Shown piece by piece: positions 37,127 through 47,901 of a DNA stretch of 64,000 nucleotides. Numbering within the stretch: position 1 is the first letter of the stretch; each line of letters begins with the position of its first letter. The translations under genes were made by a program, and so were the position numbers. The notes beneath the pieces are model-generated. The model saw only the letters and a program-made list of their open reading frames with translations, ran no database searches and had not been told where the DNA came from. Source of the stretch: Candidatus Ruthia sp. Plio_17_S18 (GTDB taxonomy: Bacteria; Pseudomonadota; Gammaproteobacteria; PS1; Pseudothioglobaceae); NCBI GenBank assembly GCA_021730105.1, contig CP072538.1, positions 744,001-808,000 of the forward strand, in the 5' to 3' direction.

Positions 37127-37576
37127 ATGGATAAAATAATCGTACAACAACAAGATTTTGACTTATCAACAGAAATGGCACTGGTCAAAAACAACAATTC
37201 TGATATTGGCGCAGTGGTCAGTTTTATTGGCTTTGTACGCGATTTAGATGACACTCCAATTCAAAAAATGACGTTAGAGCATTACCCTGGGATGACTGAA
37301 AAAGCACTAAAATCTATTGTTGATCAGGCCAAAAAACGTTGGTTTATTGGTAATACAGCCCTTATTCATCGCGTGGGTGATTTAAATATTAATGATCAAA
37401 TTGTATTGGTGATTACAAGTAGCAAACATCGTAAATCTGCTTTTGAATCTTGCGAATTTATCATGGACTATTTAAAAACTCAAGCACCTTTTTGGAAAAA
37501 AGAACACACTCAAAACAAAAGCAAATGGGTTGAAGCCAAAAATAGTGACAAAAGACAAAAAAATCGTTGGGAATAA
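37127..37576 (+). CDS. moaE: Molybdopterin synthase catalytic subunit
   Basis: 149 residues. GAVVSFIGFVRDLDDTPIQK, LEHYPGMTEKALKSIV, the loop ALIHRVGDLNINDQIVLV, and the catalytic-lysine region FWKKEHTQNKSKWVEA are all typical of MoaE. With MoaD it inserts two sulfurs into cyclic pyranopterin monophosphate. Divergent from nirB; convergent with mobA (two bases apart). Confidence 0.95.
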   Translation: MDKIIVQQQDFDLSTEMALVKNNNSDIGAVVSFIGFVRDLDDTPIQKMTLEHYPGMTEKALKSIVDQAKKRWFIGNTALIHRVGDLNINDQIVLVITSSKHRKSAFESCEFIMDYLKTQAPFWKKEHTQNKSKWVEAKNSDKRQKNRWE

Positions 37577-37578
37577 TC

Positions 37579-38163
37579 TTACTGCCTAATTTTAAAGTCA
37601 TCAGGTACATTTAGATTAATCAACATCTCTGCTTGGTCTGAAAAATCAACTTCTTGTGCATGATTACTCTTAAACCACATACCCATCTTACGATTACCTT
37701 GTGCTAAAAATTCACTCAAATTGTCTTTTAAATTAGCCCTAATTAATGAAAAAGTAGGGTGCATTTTTTGCCCTTGCATTGCCACACAAATACTGGCATC
37801 AGACTGTTGCATATTTTCTAATAACCTAGCCACAAGAGTTTGATTAATAAACGGCCCATCACACGGCACAACCAATAAATATTTTGTTTTAACTTTAATC
37901 AAAGACGACAAAATACCAGCAAGTGGCCCTTGAAACCCAGGCAAACTATCAGTAATAACCTCACCAAATTTTTGATATGCATCAAGGTTTCTATTGGCAC
38001 TCACCAATATACTATGAACATCTTGATGGATAATGTCGATCACATAACTAATCAAAGGCTTGTCATTAAATAAAATTAAACCTTTATCTTGAGAATTCAT
38101 ACGTGTGGCTTGACCGCCTGAAAGTATGACAGCAGTGATGTCACTTTTAATGATGCTTTTCAT
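37579..38163 (-). CDS. mobA: Molybdenum cofactor guanylyltransferase
   Basis: 194 residues from ATG 38163; longer open frame upstream runs into the moeA promoter and is not used. The nucleotide-binding motif TAVILSGGQATRMNSQDKG and the LLVVPCDGPFINQTLV metal site are clear. MobA attaches GMP to molybdopterin to make MGD, the form used by NasA-type nitrate reductases, matching the adjacent nasA-like gene. Divergent from moeA. Confidence 0.93.
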   Translation of the reverse strand: MKSIIKSDITAVILSGGQATRMNSQDKGLILFNDKPLISYVIDIIHQDVHSILVSANRNLDAYQKFGEVITDSLPGFQGPLAGILSSLIKVKTKYLLVVPCDGPFINQTLVARLLENMQQSDASICVAMQGQKMHPTFSLIRANLKDNLSEFLAQGNRKMGMWFKSNHAQEVDFSDQAEMLINLNVPDDFKIRQ

Positions 38164-38244
38164 ATGGGTATGTTGTTGTCGAATGTATAGGCTGTATGAT
38201 ACAATCAAAAAATTAACTTTAATTATAAACCGTAAAAATTTATC

Positions 38245-39510
38245 ATGAACAATCAACAAGTTGATTGTGGATGTGACACAATACCACAACCCTTACTTTC
38301 TATCGATGAGGCTTTAAAAATATTAATAGATTCTGCTAAAGTTACCAATAGCACTCAATTAATAGAGCTTGATGGTACATTAAACAGAATGCTAGCTATT
38401 GATATACATGCTGATATTTCTGTCCCTAGTTTTGATAATTCTGCCATGGATGGCTACGCCATTAATCTTAAAGAAAATCAAATAAACAAAGCAGGTGGAT
38501 TTGCATTTGAAATTACCGACCGTATTCCTGCAGGCAGTACTGGAGAGGCACTAGCACCAGGCTGTGCAGCACGTATATTTACAGGTGCACCTATACCAAA
38601 AAATGCTAATACAGTGCTCATGCAAGAGGAATGCTGGCTGATTGAAAACAAATCAAAAATTGAAGTTTATAAACCCATTTCACTGGGTGAAAACATCAGG
38701 CCTATGGGCAATGACATCCAATCAGGTGGCGTTATCTTACCCAAAGGAAAACGACTACAACCACAAGATATTGCGCTGGCTGCCTCTGTGGGTATAGATA
38801 AACTTAGCGTATTTCATAAAATTAAAGTCGGTGTATTTTTCACAGGTGATGAGCTGGTCAATCCTGGAAACACATTACAACAAGGGCAAATTTTTAACTC
38901 TAATCGCTATTCGTTAGTAGCACTACTAAACAATCTTGGTTGCGAAATTATCAACTTAGGCAACATTAAAGACACCTTTAATGCTACTTGTGATGCCCTA
39001 AAAGCATTAAAATCTGCTTGTGATTTAATCATAACCACAGGTGGCGTATCTGTTGGTGAGGAAGATTATATTAAGCCTGCTATAGAACAATTAGGTCAAT
39101 TAAACCTATGGCGTATTAAAATAAAACCAGGCAAACCACTTGCTTTTGGCAACTTAGGGCGTTGTGCTTTTATTGGACTGCCGGGCAATCCGGTTTCTGC
39201 CATGGTAACTTTTTTACTCTTTGCTCGACCTTTTATTAAAAAAATGCAAGGTGCAGGTCACTATCTAAATACTGCTTTTAAAGCTCAAACAAACTTTGAT
39301 TGGAACAAACCAAAATCTAGACGTGAATTTGTATGTGTGCGCCTTGATCATACAACCTTCCCCACTAAGGCCAATCTGTATCCCAAACAATGCTCTGACG
39401 TGCTGAGTTCCATGGTGTGGGCAGATGGATTGATAGAAATTCCAGAAAAAACCACTTTTAAACTAGGTGAGATTTTAAACTTTTATCCACTAAATGAGCT
39501 ATTATCATGA
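38245..39510 (+). CDS. moeA: Molybdopterin molybdenumtransferase
   Basis: 421 residues. VPSFDNSAMDGYAINL and RIFTGAPIPKNANTVLMQEE are conserved MoeA motifs; the MoCF domain has FNSNRYSLVALLNNLG and ITTGGVSVGEEDYIKPA, and LPGNPVSAMVTFLLF lies at the active site. It ligates molybdate to adenylated molybdopterin. First gene of the plus-strand moeA-moaC-moaA-moaD run. Confidence 0.95.
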   Translation: MNNQQVDCGCDTIPQPLLSIDEALKILIDSAKVTNSTQLIELDGTLNRMLAIDIHADISVPSFDNSAMDGYAINLKENQINKAGGFAFEITDRIPAGSTGEALAPGCAARIFTGAPIPKNANTVLMQEECWLIENKSKIEVYKPISLGENIRPMGNDIQSGGVILPKGKRLQPQDIALAASVGIDKLSVFHKIKVGVFFTGDELVNPGNTLQQGQIFNSNRYSLVALLNNLGCEIINLGNIKDTFNATCDALKALKSACDLIITTGGVSVGEEDYIKPAIEQLGQLNLWRIKIKPGKPLAFGNLGRCAFIGLPGNPVSAMVTFLLFARPFIKKMQGAGHYLNTAFKAQTNFDWNKPKSRREFVCVRLDHTTFPTKANLYPKQCSDVLSSMVWADGLIEIPEKTTFKLGEILNFYPLNELLS

Positions 39511-39536
39511 GCGACAAGTGACACACAACAACCCAA

Positions 39537-40046
39537 GTGGATAAATTAACCCATATTAACCAAAAAGGTCATGCGCAAATGATTGATGTGTCTGATAAAC
39601 AAGTTACCACGCGTGAAGCAGCTGCCATGGCTGTGGTTAGTATGACACAATCAACTCTTGAGTTGATATTATCTGGTTCAAATGCTAAAGGAGACGTACT
39701 CGCTGTAGCTCGTATTGCTGGCATCTGTGCTGCTAAAAAATGCTGGGATTTAATTCCACTTTGCCACCCTTTAATGCTGTCAAAAATAACAGTTGAGCTG
39801 ACGCCTAATGAAAAAAATGCCACGATTGAGATTAAAGCGCTTGTTAAACTTGATGGCAAAACTGGCGTAGAAATGGAAGCACTCACCGCAGCCAGTGTAG
39901 CAGCGCTCACTATTTATGACATGTGCAAAGCAGTAGATCGTTTTATCAAAATTGGAGACATTCAATTACTAGAAAAAAAGGGCGGAAAATCTGGCCATTG
40001 GATAAGTGATACACAGCAATCCAGACGGAAACTTGAAAATGCCTAA
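39537..40046 (+). CDS. moaC: Cyclic pyranopterin monophosphate synthase
   Basis: 169 residues from a GTG at 39537 (reads [20 protein letters not shown]), which matches the family N-terminus. Conserved [20 protein letters not shown] and the catalytic region [20 protein letters not shown] and DMCKAVD are present. Works with MoaA in the first step of molybdenum cofactor synthesis. Overlaps moaA by eight bases. Confidence 0.95.
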   Translation: MDKLTHINQKGHAQMIDVSDKQVTTREAAAMAVVSMTQSTLELILSGSNAKGDVLAVARIAGICAAKKCWDLIPLCHPLMLSKITVELTPNEKNATIEIKALVKLDGKTGVEMEALTAASVAALTIYDMCKAVDRFIKIGDIQLLEKKGGKSGHWISDTQQSRRKLENA

Positions 40047-41034
40047 GTTAATTGACACATTTGGTAGAGAAATTAACTACCTAAGACTTTCAGTGACTGA
40101 ACACTGCAACTATCGATGTTTTTATTGTCGTGATGATGAACACACACCAAATTGCAAACGTGAAGACATTCTAAGTTATGAAGATATTGAAAAAATTGTT
40201 CAATTTTTTGCACAATTAGGCATTACCAAAGTTAGATTAACAGGGGGTGAGCCACTACTACGAAGAGGTATTTCTAAAATTGCTAAACTCATCAGTCGTA
40301 TTGATGGTATTGATGATGTACCCTTATCAACCAATGCACATTTATTAGAAAAATTTGCTGGGAAACTTTATCAAAATGGCATCAATAGAGTCAACATTTC
40401 TATTGATTCACTCATTCCTAAAAGGTTTGAAGAAATTACTCGTGGTGGCGATTTAACACAAGTTATTAAAGGCGTTGATGCGGCAATACAGGTAGGCATG
40501 AGCCCAATTAAACTTAATGTAGTAGCAATGCGTGGCGTTAATGATGATGAAATCGAGTCAATGATTGATTTTGCCATTAATAAAGGCATTGATATCCGCT
40601 TTATTGAAACCATGCCAATCGGATTGTCAGGCATAGAAGCACTTGCTAAACACATTAGTGAAAAAGACATTTTTGATAAAATTAACAAACACCTAAACAA
40701 TCAATTAACCTCCATCACATCTAATAAAACTGCCGGTCCTGCTCATAATTTTAAAATTAAAGGCACAAACTCTACAGTAGGCATGATCAGTGCCGTATCA
40801 AACCATTTTTGCCAAACTTGTAATCGTGTTAGGCTGACTGCCAAGGGTGATTTAATCTTATGCTTAGGGCAAGAAGATTCAATTTCTTTAAAAGATGCCG
40901 TACGTTCAAATTTAACGGATGATGAAATTAAACGTATGATTTTAAATGCAATCAATAAAAAACCTGAAAAGCACGAGTTTAACTCTGTTATTGACAATAT
41001 CAGCAACCGGAAAATGGTAGAAATTGGTGGATAA
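40039..41034 (+). CDS. moaA: GTP 3',8-cyclase (radical SAM)
   Basis: 331 residues from ATG 40039 ([20 protein letters not shown]); an upstream ATG at 40006 lies inside moaC and does not fit the family. The radical-SAM cluster motif is [13 protein letters not shown], followed by [13 protein letters not shown]; the C-terminal [4Fe-4S] cluster Cys are in [13 protein letters not shown] and ILCLGQ. The protein ends in Gly-Gly as MoaA does. Operon with moaC and moaD. Confidence 0.95.
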   Translation: MPKLIDTFGREINYLRLSVTEHCNYRCFYCRDDEHTPNCKREDILSYEDIEKIVQFFAQLGITKVRLTGGEPLLRRGISKIAKLISRIDGIDDVPLSTNAHLLEKFAGKLYQNGINRVNISIDSLIPKRFEEITRGGDLTQVIKGVDAAIQVGMSPIKLNVVAMRGVNDDEIESMIDFAINKGIDIRFIETMPIGLSGIEALAKHISEKDIFDKINKHLNNQLTSITSNKTAGPAHNFKIKGTNSTVGMISAVSNHFCQTCNRVRLTAKGDLILCLGQEDSISLKDAVRSNLTDDEIKRMILNAINKKPEKHEFNSVIDNISNRKMVEIGG

Positions 41035-41068
41035 AACAATACTTAAAAATTTTTACTATAAATAAATT

Positions 41069-41305
41069 ATGAAAATTTTATATTTTGCTTCACTTAAAGA
41101 ATCCCTTAAACTGTCCAGTGAAGAGATTATTCTTGCTACTAACATCACAACAGCACAATTAAAAAAACAGCTTATTGATAGACATGGCGAGCATCATTTT
41201 CCAAACAATGTTCTTTGTGCAATCAATCAAGAAATTGCTAATGATCCGGTTATTATCAATGAAGTAGATGAAGTAGCCTTTTATCCACCAGTTACTGGTG
41301 GATAA
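41069..41305 (+). CDS. moaD: Molybdopterin synthase sulfur carrier subunit
   Basis: 78 residues, ubiquitin-like fold ending in the required Gly-Gly (VAFYPPVTGG) that is thiocarboxylated and passes sulfur to MoaE. CAINQEIANDPVIINEVDE is typical MoaD. Separated from its partner moaE by three genes but in the same moco cluster. Confidence 0.92.
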   Translation: MKILYFASLKESLKLSSEEIILATNITTAQLKKQLIDRHGEHHFPNNVLCAINQEIANDPVIINEVDEVAFYPPVTGG

Positions 41306-41337
41306 ATAATATCTTTAGTTTCTTATGAACAACCTGA

Positions 41338-41723
41338 TTACAAATCATCTTCAAACGGATTTTTATCTCTAAAACTGCCTATCGCCGTAGCAACTACAAG
41401 CGATATTAAGGAATTAAAAAAAATAGGCATGGCAACAAGTGCAAGCGGGATGGCAATTGAAATCGCTAATAACGTATCAGCAATCAAATAAAAACAAGCA
41501 ACACACCTACCGCAGCAGAAACACTATGCCCGCCCACTAAGTTCCACGGACGATAAACTAAAGAGTGTGGCAAACCAAATACCAACATAGCTGAAGCGCC
41601 AGCTTAGGTGATAATTAAAGTGGAATCGGTGTTTTGTAAAATAACATTGGAAAAGAATCCAGCTGTAGCAACTGCTATGAATGAACCTATGGCTGATATT
41701 AATAATGCTTTATTGCTCACCAT
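41338..41723 (-). pseudogene. HPP family membrane protein, broken
   Basis: From ATG 41723: MVSNKALLISAIGSFIAVAT, then an in-frame TAA, then AGASAMLVFGLPHSLVYRPW and NLVGGHSVSAAVGVLLVF, the HPP family core (FGxPHSxxxxPxNxxGGHxxSA). A second frame then gives IADTLLAISIAIPLALVAMP and a C-terminal tail to 41338, with the middle of the protein missing. HPP proteins are proposed nitrite or nitrate transporters and often lie beside nitrate reductase genes; here the neighbour is a dead narG. Confidence 0.72.
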
Positions 41724-42009
41724 TTTCCCCTGAGTAGTTCAACAGATAATCACGAACACACTTTGTTTAGTAGTATAGCGTTACATTTTCTGATTTAGCC
41801 AACTCTATTTCTTTATGATTAATGTTCATGATTGTTTATTGTATTTTTATATTCATAACTCTAGGGTCTTTAAAATAGAACCCTTGTATATCAAGCGTCT
41901 CAAATGGCAGTGTTTCATCTCTTTCTTTGTCTAAAAATTTAATTTTATTGTTGTCGTAATAACATTAACAAGATTCTACACTCGCTGTAGGAATAATAAC
42001 ATTATAAGT

Positions 42010-43530
42010 TAATAGCTGATTAATTTTCTCTTCCTAATGGGTGGCATCTTTTTTAACACCAACCGCTTGCAATAGTAATTGTTGAACAACCAATGCCTGT
42101 GGTGCTGAAGGCAACCACAACCAATTTTTTCACTGCGAACGTTGCAATCTATCATAGAATAGTTTTCCCACTGCTTTTTATCAGCCAATGGAGACAAAAT
42201 ACCATCAACCTCTAGCCTTTCATAACGCCACTGACTAGAATGATTATAAAAGAACGAAGTGCCATTCATATGGCGTGGTTGACGATGCCAATCTAGCGCA
42301 AATGCTAATGGCTGCCACCCTGTTTTTTGCGGACGAAGCTTTTCTTGACCCACGTAATGAGACCAACCACCACCTGACTTACCAGTACAACCACACATTA
42401 TTAACATGTTTAATAATTCCGAGATAAATCATATCCATGTGGTACCAATGGTTCACAGCAGCTCCTAAAATGACCATTGATTTACCTTGTGTCTTATCTG
42501 CGTTTTCTGAAAATTCTCTAGCAATACGAATGGTTTGTTCTTTTGGAACGCCTGTTACTTTTTCACACCAAGCGAGCGTGTAAGGTGCATCATCATCAAA
42601 CGAGGCGGTCACATTATCGCCACCCAATCCTTGATCAACACTATAGCTTGCCATCATTAAATCAAACACAGTTGCAACTTCCTTTAGCCAATTTAACTGT
42701 TTTAATGGGTACATTTCTCATTAAAACAGAATTATGATCTGTGTTTGTAAATATTTCTTGATCGTGTGCTGCTTTGTTATTAAAATACGTGGAACCAACG
42801 GATACGATTTCGTCATTGTCGTCTTTTAAGGTGGTTTTTGGGTTAATATCTGCACCATTCATGATGTTTTTATTTTCAATATTCCACTTTCCAGAACCAT
42901 CTCAACGAGAGCCAACTGCCACTGTTGAAACAACAATTTCATTGGTAGTGCCATCAATCAATAATGGCTTCCATTCAGTATTATCTTGTTCGCCCAAAGC
43001 GCTATCAATATCTGAAGCTCGAAGCGTTCTCCCAGCTGCATAAGACACCACTGACATTGCAGGGATAGGCGAAAATCCAACAAACCCTGTCTGGACCATA
43101 AGTTTTGGCAGTGTAGATATTGGCAGCTGCAATAATTTCATTAACCTCATCCCAGTCGGCACGAACCATACCACATAGGCCACGAACTTGTTTGTATTAT
43201 TTTTCTTTGGCTTTATCATCCATAATGGATTTCCATGCATCAACAGGATCAGCATTGTGTTTTTTAGCATCACGCCAGATTTTTAACAATCTATAATGAA
43301 TCAAAGGATATTTAAGGCGAGTAGCGCTATATAAATACCACGAGTACGTTGCGCCTTTTTGACAACCTCTAGGCTAAATCTGGACGAGTTCTTGGATAGT
43401 TGGTTTGTTGTGTCTCCCAAGTCACCAAGACATTGTTCACATAAATTTTCCAACTACATGAACCTGTGCAGTTAACGCCATGCGTTGAACGAACAACCTT
43501 ATTTTGAATTTGGTTAAAATTGACTCGTTA
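42010..43530 (-). pseudogene. narG: Respiratory nitrate reductase alpha subunit remnant
   Basis: Clear NarG sequence in several frames. Near 43500: [20 protein letters not shown] with the Fe-S/Mo site region; then [34 protein letters not shown]; near 43060: VGFSPIPAMSVVSYAAG; near 42700-42420: FDLMMASYSVDQGLGGDNVT, SMVILGAAVNHWYHMDM; then GKSGGGWSHYVGQEKLRPQ and MNGTSFFYNHSSQWRYE. Both the extreme N-terminus and the C-terminal third are missing, internal parts are lost, and narH, narJ and narI are absent. Dissimilatory nitrate respiration through this enzyme has been lost. Confidence 0.92.
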
Positions 43531-43598
43531 GATTGTTCTTTTAACAATCTATTGAATGGTAAAATTAATTAAAGATTAACTAACTGGTCTTTAAACAT

Positions 43599-44126
43599 AT
43601 GAGAAAAACAAACATTAAAATTGGTTTTATTACTATATCTGATCGCGCTGCTAGCGGTGAATATAAGGATATTGGTGGTCCTGCTATGCAAGATTGGATT
43701 AAAAATGCCGTGCTATCTCCTTATGAGATAGAAACCATTATTATTGAAGATGAACAATCTTTAATTGAAAAAACCATGATTGATTTTGCTGATAACAAGT
43801 GTTGCAACCTAATTTTAACTACTGGTGGCACCGGGCCTACAGCACGCGATGTGACACCCGAAGCAACGCACACTGTATGTGAGCGTATTTTTGACGGCTT
43901 TGCACAACAAATGCGCACTGTCTCGTTACGCACTGTACCAACGGCTATTTTATCACGTCAAACTACAGGTACACGTGGTAATAGTTTGATTATTAACTTA
44001 CCTGGTAAGCCGGCAGCCATTGCAGTGTGTTTAGGTGCGATTTTCCTAGCCATGCCAAAATGCCTAGAACTCTTAGATAACATTAATATCCAAATTGATT
44101 TGGATTTTGTTGAACAAGTGTTTTAA
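43599..44126 (+). CDS. mog: Molybdopterin adenylyltransferase
   Basis: 175 residues. IGFITISDRAASGEYKDIGG, ILTTGGTGPTARDVTPEAT and the end NLPGKPAAIAVCLGAIFLAM are typical Mog (MogA), which adenylates molybdopterin before molybdate insertion by MoeA. A MoaB assignment is possible but length and the LPGKP loop favour Mog. Last gene of the moco region, beyond the narG remnant. Confidence 0.88.
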   Translation: MRKTNIKIGFITISDRAASGEYKDIGGPAMQDWIKNAVLSPYEIETIIIEDEQSLIEKTMIDFADNKCCNLILTTGGTGPTARDVTPEATHTVCERIFDGFAQQMRTVSLRTVPTAILSRQTTGTRGNSLIINLPGKPAAIAVCLGAIFLAMPKCLELLDNINIQIDLDFVEQVF

Positions 44127-44127
44127 T

Positions 44128-44640
44128 TATTCACTTATTAAATTTGCTAATCGTTGACGATACAAGCTACTTTCTTTTGGATTGGTATTAGCCAGCATAT
44201 TACAAATCATGCCAATCATCCCTCCTAGACGCACCTTATTTAAAATTTGGTTCATTTTCTTGAATGAAGAATAAGAATATTGTGCTGAGCAAATAAACAC
44301 ACAGCAAAGTCAAAACGAACTTGGTAATCATTAGGGTTGCTCAGTATTTGTGATTGTAAGGTGCTTATGCCTGCTGTATTTTGAGCAAGTCGAATAAAAT
44401 CGACTTAATTCGATTGATAGTTAGTCGCTATATTGCGTAGGCTCTCTTCACCTAATTCGGTATCGATCCTACCTTGGTTGAGATCTTTAACTTGATCTGC
44501 ATACATTTTTTTAATGTGTATATAGTGTTGCGGTTATTTTGTAAACACTTGGATTGCCTGAATCTGTCTAATCTTGGTGCAAAGTACGAGGATATTTTGG
44601 AACAAACTCTATGAGTTTTTCATCATCCTCAAACATTGCT
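44128..44640 (-). pseudogene. CnoX/YbbN-like (thioredoxin-TPR) remnant
   Basis: Minus-strand reading of the C-terminal part gives VKDLNQGRIDTELGEESLRN, then LQSQILSNPNDYQVRFDFAV, and near the end MIGMICNMLANTNPKESSLY and RQRLANLISE, spread over at least three frames. This resembles the TPR half of YbbN/CnoX proteins. At 44570-44640 another short frame (MFEDDEKLIEFVPKYPRTLH) ends in a stop and was not recognised. No thioredoxin domain remains. Confidence 0.5.
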
Positions 44641-44642
44641 AA

Positions 44643-46988
44643 TTATGCAGTTAAACTAGCAAATAGCAGTGGAAGCTGTTCAGGTAGTTTCTCAACATTA
44701 TCAATAACAGTGTAGTTATTTTCACCAAAAATACGTTTCACGTAAGCATCTGCATGTGGATCTAGCGTTAAACAATAGGTCAATATGCCTGTTGAATACA
44801 GCTCTTCCACTGCCTTCTTAGTGTCAAAGCGTAAGTGTTGCGGATCTGTTTCATCAATATCGGCCGGCTCACCGTCAGTCACCAACAAAATTAACTTGCG
44901 TTTTTCTTGTTGCTTGTGAAGATGTGTACCTGCATGACGAAGTGCTGCACCCATGCGAGTAGATAAACCACCCTTCATGCCAGCAAGACGCGCCTTAGCC
45001 TCATCATCAAAATGCTGATTAAAATCCTTTAAACGGAAGTATTGAACGTCATGACGACCATCAGAAGCAAATCCATGAAATGCACATGGATCACCAATGC
45101 CTTCCATGGCAACAGACACCAAAGTTGCCGCTTCACGAGTTAGCTGTAAAATTGTTTTATCAGAATTACCAACCATTTCATTAGTTGATTCGGACAAGTC
45201 TAACAACACAACAACAGATAAATCTCTAGTGTTAAGTACGTTACGCATGGTGATGCGTGGATTGGGCTGCTCACCCATACGAATGGCAATCATTGCATCA
45301 ATAGCTGCGTTAATATCAACCTCATCACCATCTTCCATGCCACGCTTACGCTGCACTCCTGCAGGGGCTAGTAAATCAATAATTTGACGAATTCTATGAG
45401 CAATAGGCTTATACTCAATTAAGATATTATCAATATCTTCCGGATCACCCTTAGTTGGACGGCGCTCATAAATAGTTGCCCAGTCTGGACGATGCAATTG
45501 GATTTGATAGTCCCATTCGTGATAATGAAATGGATCAGAAATAGGTTCTGTACCCATGGTTTCATTGAACGATCTTGCATTGTTAGTAAGATCGTCTTCA
45601 TACACACGCATTAAGTCTGTACATGTCCAAATCACTTGCGCATCATCACCAGCTAATTCACAATCAACCTCATGTGCCATCATCAATGGGCTAACCTCAA
45701 AACGCTGTTGTGTTTGACTGGCAGCAATATACTCATCACCCAAATCCCAGTTAACATCCTCAAAATGCCAAATAACACGGTTATCATCTCGATAATCAAC
45801 TCGATAGCGTTCAAGAATTCTTAAACTTGGTACAGCCTTGCGACCTGTAAATAAGTGATAAAGCTCAATACCCATTCGCCAAGCAAACTGATTGTCGTCT
45901 TTATTTTCTTCAATACCTGCATGAAATTTAGCAGCAAAATCATTTAACTGTTGATCATTACCCTTAGCATCTGCATCAAGCAACTGCAAAGCAAAGCCTT
46001 CCAAAATTTCCATGGTTTCATGCTCTGCCAGCTCTTCATGTTCAAGTAGCATTAAAGAGCGCCATAATTTCTTCAGACCAGGAAATTCTTGTACCGCTTT
46101 ATACTCAACACGTGCATCTTCCAACAAACCAATAAAAAACATCTGCGCTGGACTAAGCTGTTCAGCAGACATTGATTTAGAGGTGTACATTAAATGAGCT
46201 GCCATATGTGCAACAGTGGCACGATAGATCTCTAACCCTTCAATACCTTCAATATCATCCAATGCATCTGGAACATGCAAAATACGTGTATCAACATAAG
46301 GTCTAAAATCTGTATATTCAGCACCCGTTGGGCGAATAAAAAAATCACGCCCCCATAGAGCACGCAGATAAAAGTTTAACTTTCGTTGCACTCTAACAAA
46401 CAACACGCCGCGGCGCTCTTTTTCAAGCATGGAGCGTGAATCAACAGATTCTAATGAGAAGTATGCTGTTAAATTTTTAAAATCACGACGGTAAGCTTTA
46501 GCACCAAATTGTGACCAACGGCGTAAACCGCTTAAGGTTAACTTAGATAGTAGTTGATCAATATTCACCAACATCGGGCGCAAACCACGAGCTGCTGTTG
46601 AAGCCAGCTGATGGATCATGGTTAAATAACCACGGACTAATTGTGCATCGCCCAGGTGTCTTGCAACCAAAGGCATGCTTGACAATAATAATGAAACCAC
46701 CTCACCAGAAGTCAATGAAGATAATTTCATGGCTGCAGTAATACAGTCAGGAATTGTATCTTCACCACATTCTTTTGAAATTTGCGGCATAACCTCAAGG
46801 TAAGTAATCACAAGATCATTACCCTTGCCTAAGCCACATAAAGACTTAGCACCATCCAAATAATCTTTTAAACCTGCAGGTGAGATTACTCGTGCAGCAT
46901 CAGCAAAAGTCGCATCTAGAACGTTTCTAACTTCTGGTGCGACTTTTTCAAGAAATTCAGAATAATCTTCAAGTAGAATCTTTGACAT
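44643..46988 (-). CDS. cbbO: RuBisCO activation protein CbbO (VWA domain, NorD-like)
   Basis: 781 residues. A long N-terminal CbbO/NorD region is followed by a C-terminal von Willebrand A domain with a MIDAS-type motif VVLLDLSESTNEM (DxSxS), STRMGAALRHAG and LILLVTDGEPAD. CbbO pairs with the AAA+ ATPase CbbQ to remove inhibitory sugar phosphates from form I RuBisCO. Placed 81 bases after cbbQ in the same direction, downstream of cbbLS. The NorD alternative is less likely because no norCB is nearby. Confidence 0.9.
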   Translation of the reverse strand: MSKILLEDYSEFLEKVAPEVRNVLDATFADAARVISPAGLKDYLDGAKSLCGLGKGNDLVITYLEVMPQISKECGEDTIPDCITAAMKLSSLTSGEVVSLLLSSMPLVARHLGDAQLVRGYLTMIHQLASTAARGLRPMLVNIDQLLSKLTLSGLRRWSQFGAKAYRRDFKNLTAYFSLESVDSRSMLEKERRGVLFVRVQRKLNFYLRALWGRDFFIRPTGAEYTDFRPYVDTRILHVPDALDDIEGIEGLEIYRATVAHMAAHLMYTSKSMSAEQLSPAQMFFIGLLEDARVEYKAVQEFPGLKKLWRSLMLLEHEELAEHETMEILEGFALQLLDADAKGNDQQLNDFAAKFHAGIEENKDDNQFAWRMGIELYHLFTGRKAVPSLRILERYRVDYRDDNRVIWHFEDVNWDLGDEYIAASQTQQRFEVSPLMMAHEVDCELAGDDAQVIWTCTDLMRVYEDDLTNNARSFNETMGTEPISDPFHYHEWDYQIQLHRPDWATIYERRPTKGDPEDIDNILIEYKPIAHRIRQIIDLLAPAGVQRKRGMEDGDEVDINAAIDAMIAIRMGEQPNPRITMRNVLNTRDLSVVVLLDLSESTNEMVGNSDKTILQLTREAATLVSVAMEGIGDPCAFHGFASDGRHDVQYFRLKDFNQHFDDEAKARLAGMKGGLSTRMGAALRHAGTHLHKQQEKRKLILLVTDGEPADIDETDPQHLRFDTKKAVEELYSTGILTYCLTLDPHADAYVKRIFGENNYTVIDNVEKLPEQLPLLFASLTA

Positions 46989-47069
46989 AACAAAAAATAC
47001 CTTAAGTTAAATTGACCTAATGGATGGATAATTAATTAACATCCTAAATCAAGTGGTGTTAAAACTGAT

Positions 47070-47885
47070 TTAACCAATAAACGTTTGAACTGCAGCTTTT
47101 AACGTATCGCGCATATCAGGATCGTCTGTCAATGGCGTAATCATTGTCATACTACATGCAGCTTTTGCATCAACACCTTTGGCAATCAACTGACCTGCGT
47201 ATACTAATAAACGTGTAGAAATACCTTCATCAAGACCGTGACCTTTAAGGTTGCGTGCACGATGTGCAATTTGAACTAACTTTTCAGCTGTTGCTGCATC
47301 TACACCAGATTCTTTAGTAACAATAGCAACTTCTAATTCTGTCTCAGGGTAGTCAAAAGCCATGCCACCAAAACGCTGCTTAGTTGATTGTTTAAGATCT
47401 TTCATTAAGCTTTGATAACCAGGATTGTATGAAATCACTAATTGAAAATCTGGATGCGCCTTAACCAGCTCACCTTTTTTATCCAATGGCAATTCACGAC
47501 GATAATCTGTTAATGGGTGAATAACAACAGTTGTATCTTGACGTGCTTCAACAATTTCGTCCAAGTAACAAATTGCACCAATACGAGCTGCTGTTGTTAG
47601 AGGTCCATCTTGCCATTTAGTACCATCTTTATCTAATAAGAAACGACCTACCAGATCAGAAGCAGTCATATCTTCATTACAAGCAACACTAATCAAAGGT
47701 CTGCCTAATTTCCAAGCCATGTATTCAACAAAACGTGATTTACCACAACCTGTTGGACCTTTAATCATCATAGGCATACGAACATCGTATGCTGATTCAT
47801 AAAGCTCTACTTCATTATTTACTGATTCATAATACGGCTCATCTTTGATGATGTATTGATTTGGATCTACTTTTATTTCAGACAT
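47070..47885 (-). CDS. cbbQ: RuBisCO activase AAA+ ATPase CbbQ
   Basis: 271 residues, MoxR/CbbQ-type AAA+. Walker A is [20 protein letters not shown], Walker [12 protein letters not shown], sensor region [20 protein letters not shown], and the arginine-finger stretch [13 protein letters not shown]. It forms a hexamer with CbbO that reactivates RuBisCO. Located between the small conserved gene and cbbO. Confidence 0.93.
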   Translation of the reverse strand: MSEIKVDPNQYIIKDEPYYESVNNEVELYESAYDVRMPMMIKGPTGCGKSRFVEYMAWKLGRPLISVACNEDMTASDLVGRFLLDKDGTKWQDGPLTTAARIGAICYLDEIVEARQDTTVVIHPLTDYRRELPLDKKGELVKAHPDFQLVISYNPGYQSLMKDLKQSTKQRFGGMAFDYPETELEVAIVTKESGVDAATAEKLVQIAHRARNLKGHGLDEGISTRLLVYAGQLIAKGVDAKAACSMTMITPLTDDPDMRDTLKAAVQTFIG

Positions 47886-47901
47886 AACTCTCCTTCCTTA
47901 T

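Noticed and set aside
44394..44413. Hairpin AAGTCGA/TCGACTT as a possible terminator
   Set aside because: It lies inside the cnoX-like remnant and has no T-run on either strand.
44643..47885. norD/norQ assignment for the VWA and AAA+ genes
   Set aside because: No norCB nearby; direct linkage to cbbLS favours cbbO/cbbQ.
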